Shown here piece after piece: positions 35,298 through 43,872 of a stretch of 45,841 bases of DNA (the first letter of the stretch is position 1; each line of letters begins with the position of its first letter). The stretch comes from Phycisphaerales bacterium. Lineage in GTDB: Bacteria; Planctomycetota; Phycisphaerae; Sedimentisphaerales; Anaerobacaceae. The notes under the pieces were generated by a model, which saw only the letters and a list, made by a program, of their open reading frames with translations, ran no database searches and was not told where the DNA came from. The stretch is from NCBI GenBank assembly GCA_020352515.1, contig CP070678.1, positions 5,681,031-5,726,871 of the forward strand. The letters run 5' to 3'. The position numbers and the translations under genes are program-made.

Positions 35298-35325
35298 TTG
35301 CAATAATGGTACGGATTGTTATCAT
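35298..35325 (+). promoter_or_regulatory. Possible promoter of the GH123-type gene
   Basis: TTGCAA at 35298-35303 and TATCAT at 35320-35325 are 16 bases apart, 93 bases before the ATG. TATCATCACGCGG here matches 12 of 13 bases of the GH38 promoter region at 25945-25957. Confidence 0.4.
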
Positions 35326-35417
35326 CACGCGGTAGGGCCGTATCCGCAAATCGCGGGCCGCATACGGACGTGGCTTCACGGATTCACTTGACCGGCCTGG
35401 TCAAAAGGGAGGCGAAA

Positions 35418-37394
35418 ATGTACAACAGGAAAAATGCGTTCACACTTCGATTGATGATGCTCGCAAGTTCTGTATTCCCAGCCTGTGCGAGGGCCCGGCC
35501 GGATGAGGCGGCGCTTGAGTTGTTTGCTGCAAGCGATCTTGTGCGGATATTCGAGGACGGCCACAATTGCCCCCGGCCGGAAAAGTCAATCGACATATTC
35601 GGAATCAGAAACGAATACGTCTCCGCACAATGTGTCGTCAAGGCCGGCCGGAATCTCGACAAAGTCACCGTCAGCGTGAGCCCTCCGAAACATGTAGAGC
35701 GTTCCGCGTCTCTGCCGCCCGGATGCCTGCAATGGAACTTTGTGGGGTTCGTATCAATCGAGCAGAACACGCCAAATCGCCGAGAGAGCGAAGTAATTCG
35801 CGCCGCTCCGGCAAGGTTCCCCGACTACCTGTCGGAAGAAAAAGAGGTCTCGCTCAAAAAAGGCGCGTGCAGGGCGCTTTATCTGACACTCAAGATACCC
35901 GCCAACGCCCCGGCCGGCGACTACCGCTCCACCGTCACGGTCACCGCGCAACAAGGTGATGCCTCGCTGCCCCTTCACCTTACAGTCTATCCGCCGGCCC
36001 TGTCCGACGAAAGACACCTGATGGTCACCGAGTGGTATTCTACGGGTCGGTTCAACAAATTCCACGGCGTCGATTCGTCTGATTCCGAGGCATTCTACAG
36101 AATCCTGCGCATCTATGCAGAGAACATGGCCGAACACAGACAGAACGTCTTTCGCGTAAGCCTGGGCCTGATTGCCGCTGCGCGGGATCGCTCCGGCAGG
36201 CTGTCATTTGACTTTTCCCGCTTTGACAGATGGGCTGATGTGTTCTGGGCCACCGGCCGAATGGACCTGCTCGAGACCGGGTTCGTAGCGAGGTTCGGCG
36301 AGGGCGGTTGGGCCAGCAGGCAAATCCTTTTGAGAGATTTTCGAGTCTATGACGAGGCGGCGAAGAAATCAGTGAGCGTTCCGGGCAAAGAATACCTGCC
36401 ACAGTTTCTCCCGGCCCTGGAGGCCCACTTGAGGGATAAGGGCTGGCTCGATAAGACAGTGTTTCACATTGCCGATGAGCCTTCCAATCACAACGTGATG
36501 CCGTGGCGAGAGGCTTCGAAGTTCGTACACGAGCACGCCCCCGGCCTGCGCCGAATGGACGCCATAGAGACAACGCACTGTTCTGATCGATTGGAAATCT
36601 GGGTGCCCAAGCTCGATCATCTTGCCACGTGGCTGGACGAATATGAAAGGGCCCGCAGCCGGGGCAACGAGCTGTGGTTCTACACCGTCGGCATATATCA
36701 GGGAGGCTCACTGCCCAACAAGACGGTCGATGTGCCTCTGATAGAGTCGCGCATTCTGCACTGGATCAACTACCGGCTCGGGCTAAAGGGCTATCTGCAC
36801 TGGGGATTCAATAGCTGGACGGACGACCCCTTCGGGGCTCCAGGCAAGCACCTGGGCGACGGCTGGCAGGTATACCCGAAGAAGGACGGCCTGCTTAACT
36901 CCCTGCGCTGGGAGCAGATGCGAAACGGCATTCAGGACTACGAGTACTTCTGGATGCTCGAAGAAAAGATACGCAGGATCGGCGAAACGCTCGGCCCCAG
37001 GCTCAAGCCGATGATTGAGCCCTCGCGCAGGTCCACCGAGATAGCTTCGCAGGTTGTCAGGAGCATTCACCGGTACGACAAGAATCCCGATACACTTTAC
37101 AGTGCCAAAAGGCAGGTGATCCGGGAAATCCTGGACCTCGACAAACCGCCGCGCCTGATTGTGCAGACAAACCCGATCGAACACTCGCCGGTGGCGAGGG
37201 GCTGTGCCGTGGATGTGTTCGGCTGGGCAGAGTCACAAACGATTTTGAAGATCAACGGCAGGCCGACCCCGGTTGCGCCCGACGGTTTGTTCATGGAGAA
37301 TGTTGGCCTCTCAAGCGACAACACGATCGTTGTGGAAGCCGAACTGAACGACGGCAGGAAGAGGCTGGTCCGCTCCTTCGATGCCGCTCAATAG
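35418..37394 (+). CDS. GH123-type glycoside hydrolase (DUF4091)
   Basis: This is a 658-residue exported protein. An N-terminal hydrophobic segment (TLRLMMLASSVFPACARA) is a signal peptide; the Cys could suggest a lipoprotein but the lipobox is poor. The start at 35418 is fixed by GGGAGG five bases upstream; the open frame to 35316 is leader. Residues 40-190 form a beta domain. The catalytic barrel contains HIADEPSNHN with Asp353-Glu354, the Asp-Glu pair used for substrate-assisted catalysis in GH123 beta-N-acetylgalactosaminidases. GLKGYLHWGFNSW and QMRNGIQDYEYFWML are conserved late motifs. The sugar specificity is inferred from the family. Confidence 0.82.
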   Translation: MYNRKNAFTLRLMMLASSVFPACARARPDEAALELFAASDLVRIFEDGHNCPRPEKSIDIFGIRNEYVSAQCVVKAGRNLDKVTVSVSPPKHVERSASLPPGCLQWNFVGFVSIEQNTPNRRESEVIRAAPARFPDYLSEEKEVSLKKGACRALYLTLKIPANAPAGDYRSTVTVTAQQGDASLPLHLTVYPPALSDERHLMVTEWYSTGRFNKFHGVDSSDSEAFYRILRIYAENMAEHRQNVFRVSLGLIAAARDRSGRLSFDFSRFDRWADVFWATGRMDLLETGFVARFGEGGWASRQILLRDFRVYDEAAKKSVSVPGKEYLPQFLPALEAHLRDKGWLDKTVFHIADEPSNHNVMPWREASKFVHEHAPGLRRMDAIETTHCSDRLEIWVPKLDHLATWLDEYERARSRGNELWFYTVGIYQGGSLPNKTVDVPLIESRILHWINYRLGLKGYLHWGFNSWTDDPFGAPGKHLGDGWQVYPKKDGLLNSLRWEQMRNGIQDYEYFWMLEEKIRRIGETLGPRLKPMIEPSRRSTEIASQVVRSIHRYDKNPDTLYSAKRQVIREILDLDKPPRLIVQTNPIEHSPVARGCAVDVFGWAESQTILKINGRPTPVAPDGLFMENVGLSSDNTIVVEAELNDGRKRLVRSFDAAQ

Positions 37395-37418
37395 GGCCGG
37401 ACAGGCAACTGCCGCCGG

Positions 37419-38237
37419 TCAGTAGTCTTCAAAGGTCCTCATCCACGAGGGCCATTTCTCGGCTGTGCAGCCGCCGGCCCTGGTCCAGGGCCCGGCGGTG
37501 TCGAACTGCCTGTGCCATTTGAGCGTCCAGAGCTGCTTTAATCCCAATTCTCTGACTGACCAGTCCAAAAACAGGCCGTTTACCCCGCCATCGTGCCGAT
37601 TGAGGCAGTAGTACGACATGGCTGATTCGAATTGCTCCTCTTGCTCCGGCGGGTCATCCTCTTCGCCGGCCCACATCGACTCCCACGCGCAGTCCACAAA
37701 CACAGGCACATTGCTCGCCCCCTGCACCAGCGGCGTCCGCCACCAACGGTCCGCCACCTTGGCGTCTATCCACTTATAGTCATAATTCCAGACCCACCGG
37801 TTCAGGCCGTAGCTGCCCCGATACTCCTTCCACAGGTCCGTCTTGTCGGAGGCCTCGACCCAGCCCCACGCCTCGAAGGTGGAGCCCAATATCCGCCGCC
37901 CCTCGTCATCGACGCCCGTTCCAACCTCGGCCGCCGTCGGGCACAGGCGTATATCCTCGGTTCCCGTGTAATGACGCTGCTCGTAATCCAGTATCTTTAC
38001 CGACCAGCCCATTTCCGTCGGCCCATCGCCGCCCCGGCACCTCGGCAGGTACCCGTCGTTGCCGCTCGTGTACATGCCGAACACGACCCCCCATTCCCGC
38101 AGGTTGGACCGGCAGAGAACCTCCTTGGCCTGTCTTTTGACACGCCACAGCACCGGCAGCAACATCGCCATCAGAAGCGCCACGACGGCAATCACCACCA
38201 GAAGCTCGACCAGCGTGAAGCCTTTCCGCTTTTCCAC
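37419..38237 (-). CDS. Type II-secretion-like pseudopilin
   Basis: KRKGFTLVELLVVIAVVALLMAMLLPVL is the prepilin cleavage site (after Gly) and membrane helix. The rest is a soluble domain with NRHDGGVNGLFLDWSV near the end, the His/Asp-Gly motif of the large pseudopilin families of Planctomycetota and Lentisphaerota. The GTG at 38237 gives 272 residues and a short leader. The frame extends to an ATG at 38291, but that codon overlaps a perfect TATAAT, so it is probably not transcribed. These proteins act at the cell envelope; the specific role is unknown. It converges with the GH123 gene and diverges from lexA. Confidence 0.78.
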   Translation of the reverse strand: MEKRKGFTLVELLVVIAVVALLMAMLLPVLWRVKRQAKEVLCRSNLREWGVVFGMYTSGNDGYLPRCRGGDGPTEMGWSVKILDYEQRHYTGTEDIRLCPTAAEVGTGVDDEGRRILGSTFEAWGWVEASDKTDLWKEYRGSYGLNRWVWNYDYKWIDAKVADRWWRTPLVQGASNVPVFVDCAWESMWAGEEDDPPEQEEQFESAMSYYCLNRHDGGVNGLFLDWSVRELGLKQLWTLKWHRQFDTAGPWTRAGGCTAEKWPSWMRTFEDY

Positions 38238-38289
38238 GATTGTTTGCCCTTGCCGATGAAGAGTCAACCGGCCGCAAGTCTCAGCCTCC

Positions 38290-38319
38290 ATTATACCCTT
38301 CCGGTATTGCCGCAGGCAG
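38290..38319 (-). promoter_or_regulatory. Possible pseudopilin promoter
   Basis: On the minus strand a perfect TATAAT (38290-38295) is preceded after 18 bases by the weak CTGCCT (38314-38319). The start near 38283 supports the GTG at 38237 as start codon. Confidence 0.33.
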
Positions 38320-38397
38320 TTTTTTCAGCACTTTTTGCGGCCCCTCGGTGGTATTACGGGGCCGGAAAAATTTTTTCAGAAAAAAGAAAAATTCCCC

Positions 38398-38426
38398 TTG
38401 ATGCTATGGTCAAATGACCATATACT
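38398..38426 (+). promoter_or_regulatory. lexA promoter with an internal palindromic operator
   Basis: TTGATG (38398-38403) and TATACT (38421-38426) are 17 bases apart. Between them lies the perfect palindrome TATGGTCAAATGACCATA (38405-38422), two 8-base arms around AA, overlapping the first two bases of the -10 box. A repressor bound there would block RNA polymerase. Autoregulation by LexA is the obvious reading, and the palindrome is then the SOS box of this organism. It differs from the E. coli and Bacillus boxes. Confidence 0.65.
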
Positions 38427-38454
38427 GTAATAAAGGTTATCTCGGAGATCATTT

Positions 38455-39075
38455 ATGGAGCCGCTAACAGAGAAGCAGCATAGGGTGCTCGGATTCATCG
38501 AGGGGCGTTTGAAGGATAACGACCCGCCGAGCCAGCGGGAGGTTGCCCGGCACTTCGGCCTGGCCCAGAACGCCGTTCACCAACTAATCGGCTACCTGAA
38601 GAAAAAGGGCTACCTGGTGGATTCGAGCGGTCACCGCCGGCTCAGATTGTCGGCCGAATATATCGCCGCAAAAAGCCGCACCGAAGGTTTTCCCGTGGTT
38701 GGCCGGGTGGCGGCCGGTGAGCCGATACTGGCCGAGCAAAACATCCAGGAATATATCAACCTAAATGATCTGTTCGGCCGGTCGAAAGACATATTCCTGC
38801 TTAAAGTCACCGGCGACAGCATGATCGACGAAGGCATTATGGACGGTGATCTCGTGGTGGTTAAAAGGACTTCGGCGGTAAAGAACGGCCAGATCGGGGT
38901 GGTCCTGCTCCAGGACGAGGCGACGGTTAAAAGGATATACATCCAACGCGACCGAATAGCCCTCAAACCCGCCAACCGCGCCGCCGGTTACAAGACCACG
39001 CACATCGGACTCGCCGAGAAGGATATAAGTATAGTCGGAAGGGTAATAGGATGTCTTAGAATAAAGATAAATTAG
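38455..39075 (+). CDS. lexA: LexA repressor
   Basis: This is a 206-residue SOS repressor with self-cleavage. Residues 1-65 form a winged helix with QREVARHFGLAQNAVHQLIGYLKKKG-type sequence. The cleavage site is Ala87-Gly88 in RVAAGEP, the nucleophile is Ser122 in TGDSM, and the general base is Lys159 in ATVKRIY. The 37-residue Ser-Lys spacing equals that of E. coli LexA. GGAG lies 7 bases before the ATG. The recognition helix differs from the common form, in keeping with the unusual palindrome in its promoter. The DUF72 gene follows after 8 bases and a DnaE-type polymerase after that, which suggests a LexA-controlled operon. Confidence 0.93.
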   Translation: MEPLTEKQHRVLGFIEGRLKDNDPPSQREVARHFGLAQNAVHQLIGYLKKKGYLVDSSGHRRLRLSAEYIAAKSRTEGFPVVGRVAAGEPILAEQNIQEYINLNDLFGRSKDIFLLKVTGDSMIDEGIMDGDLVVVKRTSAVKNGQIGVVLLQDEATVKRIYIQRDRIALKPANRAAGYKTTHIGLAEKDISIVGRVIGCLRIKIN

Positions 39076-39083
39076 GGGTGAAT

Positions 39084-39935
39084 ATGGCTGGTCAAATACA
39101 TATAGGAATAGCGGGCTGGTCGTACCAGGACTGGCAGGGTATAGTCTATACCGAGCCGAAAATGGACCAGCTCGAGTATGTCTGCGGTTTCGTGGACGTT
39201 ATCGAGATTAACAGCACGTTCTATCGGCCGCCCGTCGAGCGCAACAGCGCCTCATGGCTCAAAAGAACCGCCGCAAAACCCGATTTTTTCTTCACCGCCA
39301 AGTTGCACCGCGACTTTACCCATGAAGGAAAAATCGACGCCGAGATGGCAAAACGCTTTCACACCGGCTTCAAGCCCCTGCTCGAAGCCGGCAAGTTAAA
39401 GCACCTGCTCGTGCAGTTCAGATACGACTTTGCGGATTCTCCACAGACCCGGGGGCATCTGTCGGCAATAGCAAACAACTTTTCGGACGCCTTTAGCCTT
39501 GTCGTAGAGGTCAGGCACAAATCGTGGGAAGCGCCCGACGCGCTCAAGTTCCTGGAGGACCTCGGCGTGGCCGTCTGCAATCTTGATTATCCGACAACCT
39601 CGAATTCGTTTAACCTGCAGAACTGCACGATAGGGAAACACGGCTATTTCAGAATGCACGGCAGAAACAGGGAAAAGTGGTTCAGCAAGGCCGGAAGGGA
39701 TGAAACATACAACTACTATTACAACGATCAAGAGCTTGCCCGGATAAAGCAACGCATGGAGGGCCTGGCCAAGGCGTTCGAGTCGCTGACGGTTATCGCC
39801 AACAATCATTATCGGGGCGCAGAGCTTGCCAACGCCCTTGAGTTAAAGGCGCTGGTTACGGGCCGAAAGCTGCCGGTGCCCGAAAGCCTTTTGAAGAATT
39901 ATCCGAACCTGGCAAAGATTGCCTTAAATGTATAA
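39084..39935 (+). CDS. DUF72 family TIM-barrel protein (YecE-like)
   Basis: This is a 283-residue protein. IHIGIAGWSYQDWQGIVY at the start, FVDVIEINSTFYRPP, FFFTAKLHRDFTHE, LVVEVRHKSW and YFRMHGRNREKWF are the DUF72 signatures. The family forms a TIM barrel of unknown activity; the conserved Glu, His and Arg residues suggest an enzyme. The ATG at 39084 has AGGGG 5 bases upstream; the GTG at 39078 overlaps that site and is less likely. Lying between lexA and a DnaE-type polymerase in one apparent operon, it is probably made during DNA damage. A role in repair or translesion synthesis is an inference. Confidence 0.9.
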   Translation: MAGQIHIGIAGWSYQDWQGIVYTEPKMDQLEYVCGFVDVIEINSTFYRPPVERNSASWLKRTAAKPDFFFTAKLHRDFTHEGKIDAEMAKRFHTGFKPLLEAGKLKHLLVQFRYDFADSPQTRGHLSAIANNFSDAFSLVVEVRHKSWEAPDALKFLEDLGVAVCNLDYPTTSNSFNLQNCTIGKHGYFRMHGRNREKWFSKAGRDETYNYYYNDQELARIKQRMEGLAKAFESLTVIANNHYRGAELANALELKALVTGRKLPVPESLLKNYPNLAKIALNV

Positions 39936-39973
39936 ACCCGGCTTACATTATCGCAGGTTGAAGCGGGGACGGT

Positions 39974-42847
39974 ATGCGCATGGCCGCACTGGTCTGCAGG
40001 AGTTACTACAGCCTCTTGAGGGGCTCGGTTTCGCCCGAGAGGCTTTGCCGAAAGGCCAAAGAGCACGGCTACGGCGCGGTCGCCCTTGCGGATGTCAACT
40101 CGATGTCGGGTGTTGTGGATTTTCTCAGGGCCGCCGGGCAGGCGAATATAAGGCCGATCATCGGGGTGGAGATTCTAACCGATACCTGCAGGGCAATACT
40201 GCTGGCCGAGAATCGCGCCGGCTATGAAAACCTCTGCAGAATAACCACCGCAAGAAACCTCATCCGGCGCTTCTGTCTCATAGAGCAGTTACGAGATAGC
40301 AGCAACGGCCTGATTTGTATCTGCGGCCAGCCGCAGCTTTTAGCAGCGCTGCGGAAAATCTTTCCGAAAGACCGGTTGTTCGCCCCCTGCCGCAAAGCCG
40401 CGGACGTCGAGCGGGCTATCGCCGGCAGGATAGAACCCCTCGCCAGCGGCGGCTTTAGCGCCATCGACGACGACGACATCTTAACGGCAAATGTGCTAAC
40501 AAAGATAAGGCGCCTGAGTGTAGCCGGCCCCGGCCCGGCCGATCCCTGCGGCTTTCACAAGCTCATTGGCGAGAGGCAATTCAGGCACAGATTCAGAAGT
40601 CACCCGACCGCAGTCCGCAACGCCGAGCAGTTGGCCCAGCGCTGTGAGCTGCAGCTACTGCACGGAGCGTGCTTTTTGCCGAAGGTTAATCTTTCCGGCG
40701 GGCGAAGCGCCGACGTCGAGCTGGCCAAGCTCTGCCACGTCGGCCTTGCAAAAAACTACAGCCCGGTGGCCGAGGACGTCGTCAGGCGGCTGAGACACGA
40801 ATTATCCGTCATCCAAGAAAACAGGTTCAGCGATTACTTCCTCGTCGTACACACGATAGTGGGTTTTGCAAAGCAGAAAGGCATCCCGGTTGAAGTCCGC
40901 GGCTCGGCGGCCGGGGCCCTCGTCTCGCATCTATTGGGCTTTACGCGCGTCTGCCCCATCGAGAACAGCCTGTACTTCGAGCGTTTTATGAACGCCGGAA
41001 GAAAAGACTGCCCCGATATCGACATCGATTTGTGCTGGAGAAGGCGCGACGAGGTGATAAGGTTTTGCTATGAGTACTGGGGGGACTCCAACGTCGCGAT
41101 GATCTGCAATATAAACCGCTACCGCCGCCGCAGCGCCATCCGTGACGTGGGCAGGTTCCTCGACCTGGAGCCGGGTCAAATAAACGAGCTTGTCAGGAAA
41201 AGAAAGACCGATTCCGGCGCCGCCGTTTACAGGCTGGCCGAGAAAATACTCGGCGTCCCCAGGCACCTGGGCGTACATTGCGGCGGGATCGTCATCACGC
41301 CGTCGCCCGTTGGCAATATCGCCCCTCTGGAGCCGGCCGCAAAAGGCGTGGTTGTCACCCAGTACGACAAGGATGCTGCAGAAGCGGTCGGCCTCATCAA
41401 GATCGACCTGTTAGGCAACCGGTCGCTTTCGACCGTGAACGAGACGCTTCATATCATCAGCAAGCCCTCCGTGGATATCGACGGCATAGACCCGGCCGAT
41501 AGCGGGACAGGGCGCATGCTCAGCGCCGGCGACAGCCTCGGCGTCTTTCAATGCGAATCGCCCGGCATGAGACAGCTCCTGCGAGGGCTCAAAGTCAAGA
41601 GTAAAAAGGACGCCGCAATCGCCCTTTCGCTGATCCGGCCGGGCCCGGCCTCCGGAGGGATGAAAACAGAATTCATCGACCGACACATCCACGCAAAGCC
41701 CTTCCAATACCTCCACCCCAAGATGAAGGAGGTGCTCGGGGACACCTGCGGGGTGATGCTTTATCAGGAGGACGTCATGCGAATAGCCGTCGAGGTCGCC
41801 GGCTACACCATCGCCGAGGCCAACCAGTTCAGAACGGAAGTGTCGAAAAAGGTCTCCGCCTCACGTCTCCAGCAGCAATACAACGATTTCGTATATTCGA
41901 AAGCCGACCAAAGAGGCATCGACCGCCAGACCGCAGAGGCCATCTGGGAGCAGATACTGAAATTCGCCGCCTACTCCTACTGCAAGGCCCACGCCACCGT
42001 GTACGCCAACATAGCCTGGCAGACCGCGTATCTCAAGGCTCATTACCCAAGGCAGTTTTACACCTCTCTTTTCAACAACCATCACGGCATGTATCCGCTG
42101 CGGGTATACGTCTGGGACGCCATAAGGCACGGCATAAGAATACTGCCCCCGCATGTCAATTACAGCGCTGCCGAATGGACCACCGAGGGAAAAGCGATTC
42201 GCGCCGGCTTGAACATTATCCGGGGTCTAAGCTACAACACAATAGAGGCAATCATCCAGCAGAGGAGCAGCGGCCCTTTTACCGGCATAGACGACCTCCG
42301 CACCCGGGTGAAATTCCACAGGCCGCAATTGCAGAATCTCATACACGTCGGGGCCTGTGACGGCCTGGCACCGGGCCGCCCTGCGATGCTTATGCAACTG
42401 CACTTTCCGCCCGTGAATCCCAATCAGCCGTTGCTTTTCGATATATACAAATCTCCTTCGAAATCAACTTTGCCGGACTACGACCGGCTCGCAAAGCTCA
42501 AGGCCGAGGTTGACGTAACCGGCATTCCTTTTAGTGTTCACCCGGCCCTGCTGCTGGAAATAAGGCACACGCCAGCCGCCCGACTGGCAAAATTCATCAA
42601 CAGGCAGGTAACGGTTGCAGGCTTCGTGGCCACAGCCCGGCGGGCGCGAACCGCCGACGGCCGGACAATGGGCTTCGTGACCCTGGAGGACCATTCCGGC
42701 CTGGCCGAGGTCAGCTTCTTCCCCGATAAGATGGACCGCTACAGAAGCATCTGCTCGGCGGGCGGGCCAATCTGGATAAAAGGCAGGGTCACCGAGCACC
42801 TCTCCTCAATCACCATCGAAGGCGGCAATTGCGGCAGAGCGGCTTAG
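39974..42847 (+). CDS. DnaE-type DNA polymerase, DnaE2/ImuC-like, with a degenerate PHP domain
   Basis: This is a 957-residue C-family polymerase, shorter than replicative DnaE (about 1160) and than usual DnaE2. The catalytic aspartates are present: PDIDIDL at 347-353 and Asp478 in KIDLLGN. VRGSAAGALV, FQCESPGMRQLL, LIRPGPASGGM and MLYQEDVMRIA are polymerase-core motifs, and YCKAHATVYANIAWQTAYLKAHYP is DnaE2-like. A C-terminal OB fold is also present. In the PHP domain the usual H-x-H-S near the start reads V-C-R-S (7-10) and the T-D-H motif reads A-D-V (39-41), so metal-dependent proofreading is probably lost. A GGGGA site precedes the ATG. It is the third gene after lexA and is probably an SOS-induced error-prone polymerase. 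Confidence 0.88.
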   Translation: MRMAALVCRSYYSLLRGSVSPERLCRKAKEHGYGAVALADVNSMSGVVDFLRAAGQANIRPIIGVEILTDTCRAILLAENRAGYENLCRITTARNLIRRFCLIEQLRDSSNGLICICGQPQLLAALRKIFPKDRLFAPCRKAADVERAIAGRIEPLASGGFSAIDDDDILTANVLTKIRRLSVAGPGPADPCGFHKLIGERQFRHRFRSHPTAVRNAEQLAQRCELQLLHGACFLPKVNLSGGRSADVELAKLCHVGLAKNYSPVAEDVVRRLRHELSVIQENRFSDYFLVVHTIVGFAKQKGIPVEVRGSAAGALVSHLLGFTRVCPIENSLYFERFMNAGRKDCPDIDIDLCWRRRDEVIRFCYEYWGDSNVAMICNINRYRRRSAIRDVGRFLDLEPGQINELVRKRKTDSGAAVYRLAEKILGVPRHLGVHCGGIVITPSPVGNIAPLEPAAKGVVVTQYDKDAAEAVGLIKIDLLGNRSLSTVNETLHIISKPSVDIDGIDPADSGTGRMLSAGDSLGVFQCESPGMRQLLRGLKVKSKKDAAIALSLIRPGPASGGMKTEFIDRHIHAKPFQYLHPKMKEVLGDTCGVMLYQEDVMRIAVEVAGYTIAEANQFRTEVSKKVSASRLQQQYNDFVYSKADQRGIDRQTAEAIWEQILKFAAYSYCKAHATVYANIAWQTAYLKAHYPRQFYTSLFNNHHGMYPLRVYVWDAIRHGIRILPPHVNYSAAEWTTEGKAIRAGLNIIRGLSYNTIEAIIQQRSSGPFTGIDDLRTRVKFHRPQLQNLIHVGACDGLAPGRPAMLMQLHFPPVNPNQPLLFDIYKSPSKSTLPDYDRLAKLKAEVDVTGIPFSVHPALLLEIRHTPAARLAKFINRQVTVAGFVATARRARTADGRTMGFVTLEDHSGLAEVSFFPDKMDRYRSICSAGGPIWIKGRVTEHLSSITIEGGNCGRAA

Positions 42848-42875
42848 CCGCCCGCACACCGACCTGCCCGCCCCC

Positions 42876-43724
42876 CTACCGCGCAATCTCCTTGCGCAAC
42901 CATTCGAGGCTCTGCTCCATCTTGCCCGGCGCCGCCTCGCACTCTATCGAGAGCCAGCCGTCCCAGTTCATGTCCTTGAGCAGCTCGATGCAGCCGGCTA
43001 TGTTCTCGGCGTTAACGCCCTCACCGATAGCCGCCACCGAACAGGCGATCCCCGTCATTCCCCCGCGAACCGCCTCGGCAAGCTCGGCGCTGACGTCCTT
43101 GATGTGGCAGTGCGAGACCTTGTCCTTGAACCGCTTCAGGAACGCCACCGGGTCCTGCCCGGCGATGAACGTATTGCCCGTATCCATGTTCAGCCGCAGA
43201 TACGGCGAATCGTAGAAGGTCAGTATCCGCTCCATCGTATCGGGGTTCGTCGTATAGGGCCCGTGCGGTTCGACGTTGATCACTATCCCGTACCGCTCGG
43301 CCCATTCGAGCACCACCCGGTAGTACTGCTTTATCAGCACCATGACCTCGTCGTCCGTGTAACCATCGGGCCTGCGCCCGCCGTCCGTCGTATCGACGCA
43401 CGGACAGTCAATCGCCTTGGCGAACTGAATCGCCCGAATAGTGTAGCCCACTCCCCGGTGCTGGCCGGCCGGGCTCGACATCGGGTAGGCCGCGTCGAGC
43501 TGAGAGACCTTCAAGCCCATCGAGTCCAGATATTTCTTTAGTATCATCGGGTCCGAGTGAAGCGGGACGTGCGGACTGTAACCCAGAGCCTCTATGAAGT
43601 AGTCCCCGTCAATTGTCCCGAACTCGACGTACTCCATCCCGTGCTCCTTTGCAAACCGGCACGGAACCTCGTACGGAACGTCGAGGTGCCGCCAGTTGTC
43701 CACGTGCATGCTCAGCTTAATCAT
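42876..43724 (-). CDS. Sugar phosphate isomerase/epimerase family protein
   Basis: This is a 282-residue TIM-barrel protein of the xylose-isomerase-like/AP endonuclease 2 superfamily. Likely metal ligands are Glu in INVEPHG, Asp in LNMDTGNT, His in SHCHIKDV and Glu in LSIECE. AGGAG lies 7 bases before the ATG. It converges with the polymerase gene and is transcribed alone as far as can be seen. It probably isomerises or epimerises a sugar or inositol derivative, in keeping with the carbohydrate-rich surroundings; the substrate is unknown. Confidence 0.85.
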   Translation of the reverse strand: MIKLSMHVDNWRHLDVPYEVPCRFAKEHGMEYVEFGTIDGDYFIEALGYSPHVPLHSDPMILKKYLDSMGLKVSQLDAAYPMSSPAGQHRGVGYTIRAIQFAKAIDCPCVDTTDGGRRPDGYTDDEVMVLIKQYYRVVLEWAERYGIVINVEPHGPYTTNPDTMERILTFYDSPYLRLNMDTGNTFIAGQDPVAFLKRFKDKVSHCHIKDVSAELAEAVRGGMTGIACSVAAIGEGVNAENIAGCIELLKDMNWDGWLSIECEAAPGKMEQSLEWLRKEIAR

Positions 43725-43791
43725 GATCTGACTCCTTTCTCAATAGCGCCGGGCCGGCTTGTCGCGCCGGTCCCAGCCTTTCTCAAAGGTC

Positions 43792-43797
43792 ATTATA
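43792..43797 (-). promoter_or_regulatory. -10 box upstream of the isomerase gene
   Basis: A perfect TATAAT on the minus strand lies about 68 bases before the isomerase ATG. No -35 box of quality is present at 16-18 bases, so an activator may be needed. Confidence 0.33.
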
Positions 43798-43872
43798 AGC
43801 CGGGCAGATGGCTAATTGTAGAGCATTTTGAAAAGTTCTTCCACTTGTGTCACAGGAGGCCCGGCCTCACCG

